A DNA stretch of 64,000 bases. It comes from Roseococcus thiosulfatophilus (lineage in GTDB: Bacteria > Pseudomonadota > Alphaproteobacteria > Acetobacterales > Acetobacteraceae). Each line of letters begins with the position of its first letter. Position 1 is the first letter of the stretch. Location: positions 109,110 to 173,109 of the forward strand of contig NZ_JAFFQY010000001.1 in NCBI RefSeq assembly GCF_017311575.1. The letters run 5' to 3'. Positions 37,953 to 47,364 of this stretch are shown piece after piece. Under the pieces are notes generated by a model. The model had not been told where the DNA came from. It saw only the letters and a program-made list of their open reading frames with translations, and searched no databases. The position numbers and the translations under genes are program-made.

Positions 37953-39169
37953 GGCTTGCGCCAGACCCATTGGGTCACGGGCATCGCCGCGCGCCAGCCC
38001 GTCATGGACCCCACCGCCTCGGCGCGGGCCAGGTTGATCCGCAGCATCTCGCCGCCCAGCGCGGCGTGACGGGCCAGGAGAAGGGCCTCGGTCTCCAGCG
38101 TCACGGCATGGGCCGCGAAGACGCCACCGGGCTTGAGGGCGGCCAACGCCGCATCGAACACGCCGGGGTCATTGGCGCCACCGCCCAGGAAGATGGCGTC
38201 CGGGGCGGGCAAGCCGGTGAAGGCGGTGGGCGCCTCGCCCACCACCAGGCGCAGGCCGGGCACGCCCAGCGCCGCGGCGTTGGCGGCGGCGCGGGCCGCG
38301 CGGTCTTCCCGCGCCTCGATGCCGATGGCGCGGCAGGCGGGGTGGGCCAGCATCCATTCGATGCCGATGGAGCCGGCCCCCGCGCCCACATCCCAAAGCA
38401 GCCCGCCCGGGAAGGGCCGCAGGGCGGAGAGGGCCAGCGCCCGCGCCTCCCGCTTCGTGAGTTGCCCGTCATGCGCGAACAGGGCATCCGGCAGGCCAGG
38501 CGCACGCGGCAGCCAAGTGGCATCCGGCGCCGCCACCACCTCCACGGCCAGGGTGTTGAGCGGATGCAGCGCCGCCAGGGCGAAGCCCGCCGCGCTGGCG
38601 GTGCGGAGGCGCTCCTCCGGTCCGCCCAGCGCCTCCAGCAGCGTGAGGCGGCTGTCGCCGAAGCCCGAACCCGCCAGCAGGGCGGCGATGGCGGCGGGCG
38701 CCTCGGCACCGCTGGTCAGCAGGATCAGCCGCGCGCCCGGGTGCAGATGCGGGCGCAGCAGAGCGATGTCGCGCCCGTGCAGGGAAAGCGTCGTCGCCTC
38801 CGCCAGCGGCCAGCCCAGCCGCGCGGCGGCGAGGCTGGCGGCGGAGGCCTGCGGGAACACCCGCGCCTCATGGGCCGGGATCTCGCGCAGCAGGCTGGCG
38901 CCGGCGCCGTGCCACATGGGGTCGCCCGAGGCCAGCACGGCCACGCGCTGCCCGCGCAGGGCCAGCACGGGGGCGATGCTGAAGGGCGAGGGCCAGGGCC
39001 GCGCCTCACCCGTGATCCCTCCGGACGCGAGGCGCAGATGCCGCGCGCCGCCAAAGACGGTCTCCGCCCCGGCGAGCGCCGCGAGCGCCGCCGTGCCCAG
39101 CCCGGCCAGCCCGTCCTCGCCGATGCCGATGATGGACAACCAGGGCGCGGCGCGCGAAGCCTCATCCAT
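37949..39169 (-). CDS. cobL: Precorrin-6Y C5,15-methyltransferase (decarboxylating)
   Basis: This bifunctional enzyme has 406 residues. The N-terminal CbiE-like methylase ([48 protein letters not shown]) acts on C5, and the C-terminal CbiT-like domain ([50 protein letters not shown]) methylates C15 and decarboxylates the acetate chain. ATG 39169 has a strong AGGAGG site that lies inside the divergent cobK coding region, and the two ATG codons share bases (CATG at 39167-39170). It begins the cobL-cobE-cobM run. Confidence 0.96.
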   Translation of the reverse strand: MDEASRAAPWLSIIGIGEDGLAGLGTAALAALAGAETVFGGARHLRLASGGITGEARPWPSPFSIAPVLALRGQRVAVLASGDPMWHGAGASLLREIPAHEARVFPQASAASLAAARLGWPLAEATTLSLHGRDIALLRPHLHPGARLILLTSGAEAPAAIAALLAGSGFGDSRLTLLEALGGPEERLRTASAAGFALAALHPLNTLAVEVVAAPDATWLPRAPGLPDALFAHDGQLTKREARALALSALRPFPGGLLWDVGAGAGSIGIEWMLAHPACRAIGIEAREDRAARAAANAAALGVPGLRLVVGEAPTAFTGLPAPDAIFLGGGANDPGVFDAALAALKPGGVFAAHAVTLETEALLLARHAALGGEMLRINLARAEAVGSMTGWRAAMPVTQWVWRKP

Positions 39170-39926
39170 GCGACCCCACCTCCTGCTGCTGGGCGGCACC
39201 ACCGAGGCGCGGCTCCTGGCCGAACGCCTCTCCGCGCGCGGCGATCTCGACGTGACCCTCTCGCTGGCCGGGCGCACCCAAAGCCCGCTGGCCATGCCAG
39301 TGCCGGTGCGCGTGGGCGGCTTCGGCGGGGCGGAGGGGCTGGAGGCCTGGCTGCGCGAACACCGCGTGGCGGCGCTGCTGGACGCGACGCACCCCTATGC
39401 CGCGCGCATTTCGGCCAACGCGGCGCTGGCCGCGCGGCGGGCGGGCGTGCCCCTGCTGTGCCTGGCGCGCCCCGCCTGGGTGCCGGAGCGCGGCGATGAC
39501 TGGCGCCCGGTGGCCGATGTGGCCGCCGCCTGCGAGGCACTTGGCACGGCACCCCGCCGCGTCTTCCTGGCGCTGGGGCGGCAGGAGGTGGCGGGCTTCG
39601 CCACGGCACCCCAGCACCGCTACCTGATCCGCAGCGTGGACCCCATCACGCCGCCCCCGCCCATGCCGCATGTCACCGCCATTACCGCGCGCGGCCCCTT
39701 CACGCTGGAGGAGGAGGCGCTTCTGCTGGACGCGCACCGCATCGAGGTCATCGTCTGCAAGAACAGCGGCGGCACGGCGAGCCACGCCAAGCTGCTGGCC
39801 GCCCGGGCGCGCGGCCTGCCCGTGCTGATGCTGCAACGCCCCGCGCCGCCCGATGTGCCACGGGTGACGAATGTGGCGGCCGCGCTGGACTGGCTGTCTC
39901 ATGCGCTGAAGCTGCGCGGCGTATAG
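39168..39926 (+). CDS. cobK: Precorrin-6A reductase
   Basis: This protein has 252 residues and reduces precorrin-6A to precorrin-6B with NADPH. HLLLLGGTTEARLLAERLSARGDLDVTLSLAGRT gives the nucleotide-binding start, RVGGFGGAEGLEAWLREHRVAALLDATHPYAARISANA is the CobK core, and CKNSGGTASHAKLLAARARGLPVLMLQRP the C-terminal motif. The start codon overlaps that of the divergent cobL. The upstream open frame is antisense to cobL and not real. The last 28 bases overlap the 3' end of cobJ on the other strand. It seems to be a single-gene transcript. Confidence 0.95.
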   Translation: MRPHLLLLGGTTEARLLAERLSARGDLDVTLSLAGRTQSPLAMPVPVRVGGFGGAEGLEAWLREHRVAALLDATHPYAARISANAALAARRAGVPLLCLARPAWVPERGDDWRPVADVAAACEALGTAPRRVFLALGRQEVAGFATAPQHRYLIRSVDPITPPPPMPHVTAITARGPFTLEEEALLLDAHRIEVIVCKNSGGTASHAKLLAARARGLPVLMLQRPAPPDVPRVTNVAAALDWLSHALKLRGV

Positions 39927-40654
39927 GCCAGCGGCGGCAGGCCGGGGCGCGGCACCACCCGCGTCTGCCGCGTGCCGATGAGGATGCAGCTCGCCATGCT
40001 GGCGGGCTGGGCCGCGGCCTCCGCGAGCGGCGTGATCACCACCTGCTCCGCCGCGCGCGCCACGGCGTGGCCGAAGATGACCGGCACCTCGGGCGGCAGA
40101 TGGCGCGCCACACAGGCGAAGGCGGCGCTGAGCTGCCAAGGCCGCGCCCGGCTGATGGGGTTGTAGAGCGCGATGGCGAAGCCCGCCCCGGCGGCGGCGG
40201 CCAGGCGCTGCTCCACCACCTCCCAGGGCTTGAGGTTGTCCGAGAGCGAGATGGCACAGAAATCATGCCCGAGCGGCGCGCCGGCCCGCGCCGCCAGGGC
40301 CAGCATGGCGGTGATGCCGGGATGGACCCGCACCTCCAACGTGCGCCACTCCGGCTTGCCATGCTCGATGGCCTCGCACACGGCGGCCGCCATGGCGAAG
40401 ACGCCGGGGTCGCCGCCCGTCACCATGGCCACGTGCGCGCCTGCGCTGGCCGCGTCGAGCGCGGCGACGGCGCGGTCCATCTCCTCGCGGTTGTCGCTGG
40501 CGTGCCGGGCCTGGCCGGGCTGCGGCGGCACGCGGTCGAGATAGGGGCCATAGCCGTAGAGCGCCTGCGCCGCCTCCAGCACGGCGCTGACGGCGGGCGT
40601 CACCAGCGCGGCATCACCGGGACCGATGCCCACCACGTCCAGCCGCCCGCTCAT
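39899..40654 (-). CDS. cobJ: Precorrin-3B C17-methyltransferase
   Basis: This tetrapyrrole methylase has 251 residues. LDVVGIGPGDAALVTPAVSAVLEAAQALYGYGPYLDRV begins it; VAMVTGGDPGVFAMAAAVCEAIE, HPGITAMLALAARAGAPLGHDFCAISLSDNLKPWEVVEQRL and GFAIALYNPISRARPWQL are typical of CobJ/CbiH. It contracts the ring after methylation at C17. ATG overlaps the cobI stop (ATGA). It is the last gene of the riboswitch-led operon, converging on cobK with a 28-base overlap. Confidence 0.96.
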   Translation of the reverse strand: MSGRLDVVGIGPGDAALVTPAVSAVLEAAQALYGYGPYLDRVPPQPGQARHASDNREEMDRAVAALDAASAGAHVAMVTGGDPGVFAMAAAVCEAIEHGKPEWRTLEVRVHPGITAMLALAARAGAPLGHDFCAISLSDNLKPWEVVEQRLAAAAGAGFAIALYNPISRARPWQLSAAFACVARHLPPEVPVIFGHAVARAAEQVVITPLAEAAAQPASMASCILIGTRQTRVVPRPGLPPLAYTPRSFSA

Positions 40655-41370
40655 CGCGCCCAGCCGGGCACGAGGATGAGCGAAAAATAGGGCGCGGGCG
40701 CCTCGTCGCGTTCCGCGAGGCGCAGCACGCGCTGCGCGGGCGTGCCCACGCGCTCGGCATAGAAGGCCGCGTCCAGCCGCCCGGCGCGGCCAAGTGCGGC
40801 CCGCACACGCGGCAGGTTGCGGCCGAGCTTCATGATGATGGCGGCCTCGGTGCCCCGCAGGCGCTGGGTCAGCGCATCCTCGTCCAGCGTGCCTTGCAGA
40901 ACCGTGAGTACGTCATCGCCCTGCGCGATGGGAAGCCCGGCCAGCGCCCAGGCGCCGGACATGGCGGTGATGCCGGGCACCACCTCGGTCGGGAAGCGGT
41001 GCGCCAGCCGCACATGGAGGTGCATGTAGGAGCCGTAGAACAGCGCATCCCCCTCGCTTGCCACCGCCACGTCGCGCCCGGCTTCGAGATAGGCCGCGAT
41101 GTCGGCGGCGGCCGCATCGTGGAAGGCGTCGAGTGCCGCGCGATAGCCCGGATCGCTGCGCGGGATTTCCGTCGTCACCGGATAGAGCAAGGGCAGTTCC
41201 ACCACCCCCGGCCGCAGCCGGTCCGCGATGATGGCGCGCGCGTTGCTCGGACTGCCCTGCTTCGCGAAATAGGCCACGACCGGCACGGCATCGAGCAGCC
41301 GCGCGGCCTTCAGCGTGAGCAATTCCGGGTCGCCGGGGCCGAGGCCCAGCCCATAGAGGCGCCCCGTCAC
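40651..41370 (-). CDS. cobI: Precorrin-2 C20-methyltransferase
   Basis: This tetrapyrrole methylase has 239 residues. RLYGLGLGPGDPELLTLKAARLLDAVPVVAYFAKQGSPSNARAIIADRL is the CobI N-terminus. ASEGDALFYGSYMHLHVRLAHRFPTEVVPGITAMSGAWALAGLPIAQGDDVLTVLQGTL and IMKLGRNLPRVRAAL are family-specific. GTG 41370 overlaps the cobH stop (GTGA), which fixes the start; the longer open frame upstream is antisense-like filler inside cobH. It carries out the first committed methylation at C20. Confidence 0.96.
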   Translation of the reverse strand: MTGRLYGLGLGPGDPELLTLKAARLLDAVPVVAYFAKQGSPSNARAIIADRLRPGVVELPLLYPVTTEIPRSDPGYRAALDAFHDAAAADIAAYLEAGRDVAVASEGDALFYGSYMHLHVRLAHRFPTEVVPGITAMSGAWALAGLPIAQGDDVLTVLQGTLDEDALTQRLRGTEAAIIMKLGRNLPRVRAALGRAGRLDAAFYAERVGTPAQRVLRLAERDEAPAPYFSLILVPGWAR

Positions 41371-41993
41371 AGCCCGGGCCTCGCCAGCGCGTTCAGCGCC
41401 GCCGCCGCCATGGCGCTGCCGCCCATGCGCCCGCGCACCACGGCCCAGGGGATGCCGTGCGGCGCGGCCATCAGCGCTTCCTTGGATTCGGCCGCGCCCA
41501 CGAAGCCCACCGGCATGCCGATGATGGCGGCGGGGCGCGGCGCGCCGGCCTCCAGCATGTCCAGCAGGTGGAACAGCGCGGTGGGCGCATTGCCGATGAC
41601 GACGACGCTGCCCGCCAGGTGCGGCTCCCACAGCGCCATGGCGGCGACGGAGCGCGTGTTGCCGATGCGCGCCGCCATCTCCGGCACGCGCGGGTCACGC
41701 AGGGTGCAGATCACCTCATTGTCGGCGGGCAGGCGCGCGCGGGTGACGCCGCGCGCCACCATCTCGGCATCGCAGAGGATGGCGGCACCGGCCTGCAACG
41801 CGGCACGCCCGGCGGCGACGAAGCCGGGCGCGAAGGCGAAATGCGCCGCGGCCTCGACCAGCCCGCAGGCATGGATCATGCGGACCGCGATGTCCTCCTC
41901 CTCCGCCGCGAAGCGCGAGAGGTCCGCCTCGGCGCGGATGATGGCGAAGGATCGCTCGTAAATCGCGGCACCGTCGCGGATGTAGTCATGCAT
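41367..41993 (-). CDS. cobH: Precorrin-8X methylmutase
   Basis: This protein has 208 residues and shifts a methyl group from C11 to C12, giving hydrogenobyrinic acid. DYIRDGAAIYERSFAIIRAEADLSRFAAEEEDIAVRMIHACGLVEAA holds the catalytic histidine (MIHACG). AGAAILCDAEMVARGVTRARLPADNEVICTL, NTRSVAAMALWEPHLAGSVVVIGNAPTALFHLLDML and PAAIIGMPVGFVGAAESKEAL follow exactly. ATG 41993 overlaps the end of cobG by eight bases. Confidence 0.97.
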   Translation of the reverse strand: MHDYIRDGAAIYERSFAIIRAEADLSRFAAEEEDIAVRMIHACGLVEAAAHFAFAPGFVAAGRAALQAGAAILCDAEMVARGVTRARLPADNEVICTLRDPRVPEMAARIGNTRSVAAMALWEPHLAGSVVVIGNAPTALFHLLDMLEAGAPRPAAIIGMPVGFVGAAESKEALMAAPHGIPWAVVRGRMGGSAMAAAALNALARPGL

Positions 41994-43074
41994 GGGCGGC
42001 GAACTCCCGCGCCAGCACGGCGCGCGCATCCTGAGGGTCGAGCATCTCGGCCACTGTGTCGCCCGCCCGCCCACGCCGGATCAAGCCCAGCCCCCGCGAC
42101 GTGCCGACCAGCGCGCGGGTGGCGGCGCGGGGGTGCGCGCAGCCCTTGGCGCAGCCCGAGACGTGCAGCAGCGCGCCCGGCGGCACCAGCGGCGCCAGCG
42201 TCGCGGCCAGGCCGCGGGTTTCCGTCAACGCCGCGGCACAGCCAGGCGCGCCGGGGCAGGCGGCGACGCGGCGGCGCGGGTCGGCCGGGTCGGTGATGAA
42301 GCCCAGCGTGGCGGCGTGGCGGCGCAGGGCGTCGGCGTCGGGCACGCCGATGGCGAGCAGGGCGCGGCCGGGCGCGCCGCGCAGGGCCCGGGCGCCGCTG
42401 GCCCGCGCGAAGGCGATGAGGGTCTCGGCGTCCACCCGCCCGAAGGGCAGGCCCAGGCCCAGTGCCACACCGTCCCGCAGCCTGTGCAGGCCGATGGGTT
42501 CTGGCGGCGGCCCGGCCGTGCCGGCCATCGGCTGGCGCCTGGGCTCGCGCGCCATCACGCGCAGCAGGTCCAGCGCGGCGGCGAAGGCGGTGTCATCCTC
42601 GCCCGCATCCCGCCATTCGCCGCCACGGCCCAGCCGCCAGCCCTCCGGCCGCGCGACAAGGCGCAGGTCGGCCGTCTCGGCCGCCAAATGCAGGGCGCCG
42701 CCGCCATCCACCAGAACCGTGGCCTTGGGCGGCAGGCCTGGCGGCGCGGCGGCGGCGAGCCCCGTGGCGAGCGGGCGGGGGTCGCGGGTTTCGTCGAGCG
42801 CCTCGCCCGCCAGCGGCGAAGTCATCACCAGCGCGCCGCGCGGCCACTCCGCCGGCACGAGTTGCGCGGCCAGGTCCAGCGTCTCGGCGCGCAGTCCGCG
42901 CAGCTGCACGCTGCCGCGCGCGGTGATGTCCAGCAGCCCGTTGCCCGCGCGCTGGGCCGCCTCGGCCAGCGCCACCCAGGCCTCGGGCGGCATGGCGGCG
43001 GGCGGCAGGCGGGCGAGCAGACCATCGCCCGTCTCCATGGGTGCCGCGAGGCTCGGGCAGGCACCGCGGCGCAT
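41986..43074 (-). CDS. cobG: Precorrin-3B synthase (CobG)
   Basis: This protein has 362 residues of the nitrite/sulfite reductase hemoprotein fold. It uses O2 and an Fe-S centre to make precorrin-3B, the oxygen-dependent step that marks the aerobic pathway. NGLLDITARGSVQLRGLR is the substrate-binding repeat. Cluster cysteines lie in VAACPGAPGCAAALTETRG and HVSGCAKGCAHP (CxxxxxC plus CxxxC). The start ATG overlaps the cobN stop (TGATG), and the stop overlaps cobH. It is the strongest evidence for an aerobic route here. Confidence 0.94.
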   Translation of the reverse strand: MRRGACPSLAAPMETGDGLLARLPPAAMPPEAWVALAEAAQRAGNGLLDITARGSVQLRGLRAETLDLAAQLVPAEWPRGALVMTSPLAGEALDETRDPRPLATGLAAAAPPGLPPKATVLVDGGGALHLAAETADLRLVARPEGWRLGRGGEWRDAGEDDTAFAAALDLLRVMAREPRRQPMAGTAGPPPEPIGLHRLRDGVALGLGLPFGRVDAETLIAFARASGARALRGAPGRALLAIGVPDADALRRHAATLGFITDPADPRRRVAACPGAPGCAAALTETRGLAATLAPLVPPGALLHVSGCAKGCAHPRAATRALVGTSRGLGLIRRGRAGDTVAEMLDPQDARAVLAREFAAHA

Positions 43075-46000
43075 CAGCCAGGCTCCGTCAGCAGGGCGAG
43101 TTCGGCCGGCGTGGCGTTGCGGCGCGGGTGCCAGAGGCCGCGCCGCAGCGCATCGGAGAGGCGCAGCGCGATGGCGCGCGCGGCGGCCGGGTTTTCGCGG
43201 CGCAGGAAATCGCGCACCGCCGCATCCCGCACATAGGCGGCGTGGATGCGGTCCAGCAGGGTGCCGTCCACGGCGTTCGTGGTCTCGGCGAAGGCCACCA
43301 GCCGGTCCACCGTCTCGGCCAGTTCGGAGGCGCCGCGCGGGCCGTGGCGCATCTGGCCCGCGATGAAACGCGGATCCACCGCGCGGCCCATCACCAGCCG
43401 GCGCAGCGCCGCCTCCAGCGGGCGGGCGCGCGGGCGGGCGGGGTCGGTCGTGTCCAGCGTGATCAGCGCGGGAGTGGCTCCCAATGCCGCCGCCGCGGCC
43501 GCGAAGCCGCCGAGGTGCGCGACATCGGCGCCGCCCTGCAACAGGTCCCGCCCCGGATCGTCGCCCGCGTGCAGCAGCGCGTCCGCCTGTGCCACGCGCG
43601 CGGCGAAGCCAGCATCGGGTTCCGCCTCGCCGCCCGCGCCGCCATAGCGGTGCGAGGCGGCGGCGAGGTAGGCGCGGCCCAGCTCCTCGCGCGCGGTCCA
43701 GTCGCCGGAAGAAAGCGCCTCCTCCACCCCCGCGCCATAGGCGCCGGGCGCCGCGCCGAAGATGCGGGCGAGCGGTTCGCCCGCGCGGCGCGCAGCGGCC
43801 AGCGGGTTTTCCTCGGCACTCTCGTCGCGCGCGGCGACCGCCCGCACGGCGGCGTCCAGCAGCGCGATCTGCGCCGGAAACAGGTCACGGAACAGGCCGG
43901 AGATGCGCCAAGTCACGTCCACCCGCGCGCGGCCCAGTGCGGCGGGGGGCTGCACCTCGATGCCGGTGACGCGGCCGGTGGCGGCCTCCCAGACCGGGGT
44001 GCAGCCCAGCAGGGCCAGTCCCTGGGCGATCTCCTCGCCGCCGGTGCGAAGCGTGGCGCTGCCCCAGAGGTCCAGCACCAGGCGGCGTGGCATCTCGCCA
44101 TGTTCCTGCGCGTAGAGACGCAGCGCCTCGGCGGCCGCGAGGCGCCCGAGTTCCATGGCCGTCGGCGTGGGCAGGCCGCGCGGATCGGTGGTGGCGAGGT
44201 TGCGGCCCGTGGGCATCACATCGCGCCGTCCGCGCGCGGGGGCGCCAGCGGGGCCGGGCGGAATGTGCCGGGCGTCAAGGGCAGCCAGCAGCCCCGCGCG
44301 CTCGGCCTCTGCGCAGGCGGCGCGTTCGGCATCGGCGCCGGGGGCGGCGCGGCCATAGACATGCAGCCCGTCCTGCAATGCCAGTTCCTTCACATCGCAC
44401 ATCCAGGCGTCCAGCGCGCGCAGGCGTTCATCGGCATCGTCCGGCAGGGCGGGCAGCGTCGGCACCGAAGCGGCCTTCTGCTGGATGAGCTGTGCGAGGC
44501 GTTCGCGGCGGCGGCGGTCCATGCCATCGGCGGCCGCGAATTCGTCGAGCAGCCGGTCGAGGTCGTGCAGTTCCGGTGCGAGGCCAGGCGTGGTGAGCGG
44601 CGGCGGCAGATGGCCCAGCGTGACGGCGGCGATGCGCCGCTTGGCCTGGGCGGCCTCGCCCGGATTGCTGACGAGGAAGGGATAGACCACGGGCAGCGCG
44701 CCCAGCACGCGCTCGGGGAAGCAATCGGCGGTCAGCGCCACGGCCTTGCCTGGCAGCCATTCCAGCGTGCCATGGGCGCCCATGTGGATGACGGCGTGCA
44801 CGTCGCGCGCCTGGCGCAGCCAGAGGCCGAAGGCGCGCAGCGCGTGGCGCGGCGGCAGGGCGGCGTCGTGATAGGTGGCTCGGCGGTCGCTAGCGCGTCC
44901 GCGATCGGGCGCCACGGCCAGCAGCATGTTGCCGCATTCGAGCGTGCGGAAGCGGAAGGCACCGTCGGCCACGTCGGCGTCGTCGGCGGGGGCGCCCCAG
45001 GCCTCGTCTGGCGCACTGGCGTATTCGGCGACGGGCCAGGCGGCGCGCGGCTCGGCCAGGGCGTCGAGCAGGGCGCGCGGCGTGGCCGGCGCGGTGCCCG
45101 TGTCGTAGCCGGCGGCGCGCAAATCCTCCAGCAGCGCCAGCACGCTGGACGGCACATCGAGCCCCACCGCATAGCCCGTGCGCCCGCCCGCGCCGGGGTA
45201 GTCGGGCAGCAGCACCGCCAGGCGCCGTTGCGCGGGCGGCGTTTCGCGCAGCCGCAGCAGCGCCGTGATGCGCGCGGCGAGTTGCGCCACGCGGTCGGGC
45301 TCGGCGCGGTTGATCTGGCGCGTGAAGCCCAGCTCCGGCGCGCTGGGTGCCACGTCCTTGAAGCCGATGGCGCCGCCCAGCACGCGTCCGTCCAGCTCCG
45401 GCAGCACGACATGCATGGCGAGGTCGGCGGCACCCAGCCCACGCGCGCCACCCTCCCAGGCCGCGCGCGCGGTGGTGGCGATGACGGCCTGGATCACCGG
45501 CACGCCGCTGGCGGCCAGCAAAGGCTGGCCCTGCCCCTCGGCGAAGGCCGTGCAGGAGACGATCAGCGCCGGGTTCAGCCGGGGCAGTTCGGCCCGCAGG
45601 AAGGCCACCGAATGCGGCTCCTTCAGGCTCGCCACGAAGATCGGCACCGGGGCCACGCCCTGCGCGGCCAGCGCCTCCGCCAGGGCGGTGACGGGCGCCA
45701 TGTCCTCCGCCAGCCGCATGGAGCGGTAGAAGATGATAGGCACCACGGGGCGCGTGCCGTCGGGCGCGGGCCATTCCGCGCAGAAGCCGGCGGGCGGCAG
45801 GGCTTGGGCAGGCGCGGCCTCCAGCACCACCCCGCAATGTCCCGCCATGCGCCGCAGCACGCCGCGCAGCGCGGCCACCCCGCCCGCGCGGAACCCCTCC
45901 AGCAAGGCCGCGCATTCCTCGGCCGGCAGGGTGGACAGGGCGGGCAGGCGCGGGTCGGCGCGGTCCTCGCCCGGCAGCACGGCCAGCGCGATGCCGCGTG

Positions 46001-46316
46001 CGCGGCAGAACGCCGCCAGCTGCTCGGCGCCATAGCGCCACCAGTCGAGCCCCCCCAACAGCCGCAGCACGATGATGCGCGCCCCCGCCGCCGTGCGGTC
46101 CAGCCAGAGATCCACCGACATGGGGTGGCGCAACTCGCGCAACGGTACCAGGCGCAGCGCGGGCAGCACGTCCCGCTCCGCCTCCCATGCCGCGGCGAGG
46201 CCCGCCAGGTCGCTGTCGGTGAAGCTGAGCACCGCCATGGGCGCGGGCGGCTGGCGGAGATCGACAGGCTCCGCCTGCTCGTCCAGCGTCGCGGTGGAGG
46301 TGTTCAGCAGGTGCAT
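43074..46316 (-). CDS. cobN: Cobaltochelatase subunit CobN
   Basis: This large subunit has 1080 residues and binds hydrogenobyrinic acid a,c-diamide and cobalt. The N-terminal third has LSFTDSDLAGLAAAWEAERDVLPALRLVPLRELRHPMSVDLWLD, then LPGEDRADPRL and PVVPIIFYRS. The middle shows HMGAHGTLEWLPGKAVALTADCFPERVLGALPVVYPFLVSNPGEAAQAKRR, the classic CobN/BchH signature. The end, WHPRRNATPAELA, is normal. ATG 46316 lies four bases after cobW. Length is slightly shorter than the usual 1100-1275. The AAA+ partners CobS and CobT (chelatase type) are not in the window. Long open frames on the opposite strand are not real genes. Confidence 0.96.
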   Translation of the reverse strand: MHLLNTSTATLDEQAEPVDLRQPPAPMAVLSFTDSDLAGLAAAWEAERDVLPALRLVPLRELRHPMSVDLWLDRTAAGARIIVLRLLGGLDWWRYGAEQLAAFCRARGIALAVLPGEDRADPRLPALSTLPAEECAALLEGFRAGGVAALRGVLRRMAGHCGVVLEAAPAQALPPAGFCAEWPAPDGTRPVVPIIFYRSMRLAEDMAPVTALAEALAAQGVAPVPIFVASLKEPHSVAFLRAELPRLNPALIVSCTAFAEGQGQPLLAASGVPVIQAVIATTARAAWEGGARGLGAADLAMHVVLPELDGRVLGGAIGFKDVAPSAPELGFTRQINRAEPDRVAQLAARITALLRLRETPPAQRRLAVLLPDYPGAGGRTGYAVGLDVPSSVLALLEDLRAAGYDTGTAPATPRALLDALAEPRAAWPVAEYASAPDEAWGAPADDADVADGAFRFRTLECGNMLLAVAPDRGRASDRRATYHDAALPPRHALRAFGLWLRQARDVHAVIHMGAHGTLEWLPGKAVALTADCFPERVLGALPVVYPFLVSNPGEAAQAKRRIAAVTLGHLPPPLTTPGLAPELHDLDRLLDEFAAADGMDRRRRERLAQLIQQKAASVPTLPALPDDADERLRALDAWMCDVKELALQDGLHVYGRAAPGADAERAACAEAERAGLLAALDARHIPPGPAGAPARGRRDVMPTGRNLATTDPRGLPTPTAMELGRLAAAEALRLYAQEHGEMPRRLVLDLWGSATLRTGGEEIAQGLALLGCTPVWEAATGRVTGIEVQPPAALGRARVDVTWRISGLFRDLFPAQIALLDAAVRAVAARDESAEENPLAAARRAGEPLARIFGAAPGAYGAGVEEALSSGDWTAREELGRAYLAAASHRYGGAGGEAEPDAGFAARVAQADALLHAGDDPGRDLLQGGADVAHLGGFAAAAAALGATPALITLDTTDPARPRARPLEAALRRLVMGRAVDPRFIAGQMRHGPRGASELAETVDRLVAFAETTNAVDGTLLDRIHAAYVRDAAVRDFLRRENPAAARAIALRLSDALRRGLWHPRRNATPAELALLTEPG

Positions 46317-46320
46317 GGCA

Positions 46321-47364
46321 TCAGGGCGCGGCGAGCGCCTCGGCCACCGCGGCCGCGTCGAAGCCGTGCAGGCCGAGCACGACCAGCTGGCCAGAACGCG
46401 TCTCGCCTGGCGCCCAGGCGCGGTCGAAATGATGGCCGACACGCTGGCCCACGGCCTGCACCAGCAGCCGCATGGGCTTGCCGACAACGGCGGCGAAGCC
46501 CTTGGCGCGCAGCACGCCGGGCACGGCGCAGGCGGCGGCGACGCGCTGTGCCAGGGCGTTGGCATCGGTCACTTCGGGCAGCGGCAGGACCACGGAATCG
46601 AAATCCTCGTGGTCGTGGTCCTCCTCATTGTCGTGATGGGTGCGGCGGGCCTCGATCTCGGCCTCGGTGGCGAGGCCCAGGCCCAACAGCAGCGCGGGCG
46701 AGATGCGGCCCGACTGCGCCTCCAGCACGCCGATGGGCCGCGGCAGGGCGGCGCCCAGCGCCGCACGGGCGCGGGCCAGCCCGACCTCGTCCAGCAGGTC
46801 GGCCTTGGTCAGCACGATCAGGTCGGCGCAGGCCACCTGGTCCTCGAAGACCTCCTCCACCGGGTCATCATGGTCGAGCGAAGGGTCGGCGGCGCGTCGC
46901 GCGGCCAGCGCCGCCTCGTCATGCGCCACACGGCCTTCCGCAAGCGCGGCGCCATCCACCACCGCCACCACCCCATCCACCGTCACGCGCCCCTTGATGG
47001 CGGGCCAATGGAAGGCCTGCACCAGCGGCTTTGGGAGAGCGAGGCCCGAGGTCTCGATCAGGATGTGGTCCGGCCGCGGCTCGCGCGCCAGCAGCGCGTC
47101 CAGCGTGGGCACGAAGTCATCGGCCACGGTGCAGCAGATGCAGCCATTGGCGAGTTCCACGATATCGGCTTCCGCGCAGGCCTCCACGCCGCAGCCGCGC
47201 AGGATTTCGGCGTCCATGCCGATGTCGCCGAACTCGTTCACGATGACGGCGATGCGCCGCCCGCCCGGGTTCTCCAGCAGATGCCGGATCAGCGTGGTCT
47301 TTCCCGCGCCGAGGAAGCCCGTGACGATGGTGCAGGGGGTTTTGTCGAGGCTCTGGCCGCTCAT
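46321..47364 (-). CDS. cobW: CobW-family GTPase metallochaperone
   Basis: This G3E GTPase has 347 residues. TIVTGFLGAGKTTLIRHLL is the P-loop, NEFGDIGMDAEIL the switch region, ELANGCICCTVADDF the CxCC metal-binding motif, ETSGLALPKPLV and LTKADLLDEV the G3/G4 motifs. A histidine- and acid-rich stretch (RTHHDNEEDHDHEDFD, about residue 245) is typical of CobW. It is thought to deliver cobalt to the CobN chelatase. ATG 47364 overlaps the DUF1636 gene stop (ATGA), and cobN follows after four bases. Confidence 0.95.
   Translation of the reverse strand: MSGQSLDKTPCTIVTGFLGAGKTTLIRHLLENPGGRRIAVIVNEFGDIGMDAEILRGCGVEACAEADIVELANGCICCTVADDFVPTLDALLAREPRPDHILIETSGLALPKPLVQAFHWPAIKGRVTVDGVVAVVDGAALAEGRVAHDEAALAARRAADPSLDHDDPVEEVFEDQVACADLIVLTKADLLDEVGLARARAALGAALPRPIGVLEAQSGRISPALLLGLGLATEAEIEARRTHHDNEEDHDHEDFDSVVLPLPEVTDANALAQRVAAACAVPGVLRAKGFAAVVGKPMRLLVQAVGQRVGHHFDRAWAPGETRSGQLVVLGLHGFDAAAVAEALAAP

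Noticed and set aside
43041..46997. A 1318-codon open frame on the plus strand across cobN and cobW
   Set aside because: It is antisense to clearly conserved cobN and cobW genes; the translation is low-complexity (arginine, glycine, histidine and glutamine rich) and typical of chance open frames in high-GC DNA.
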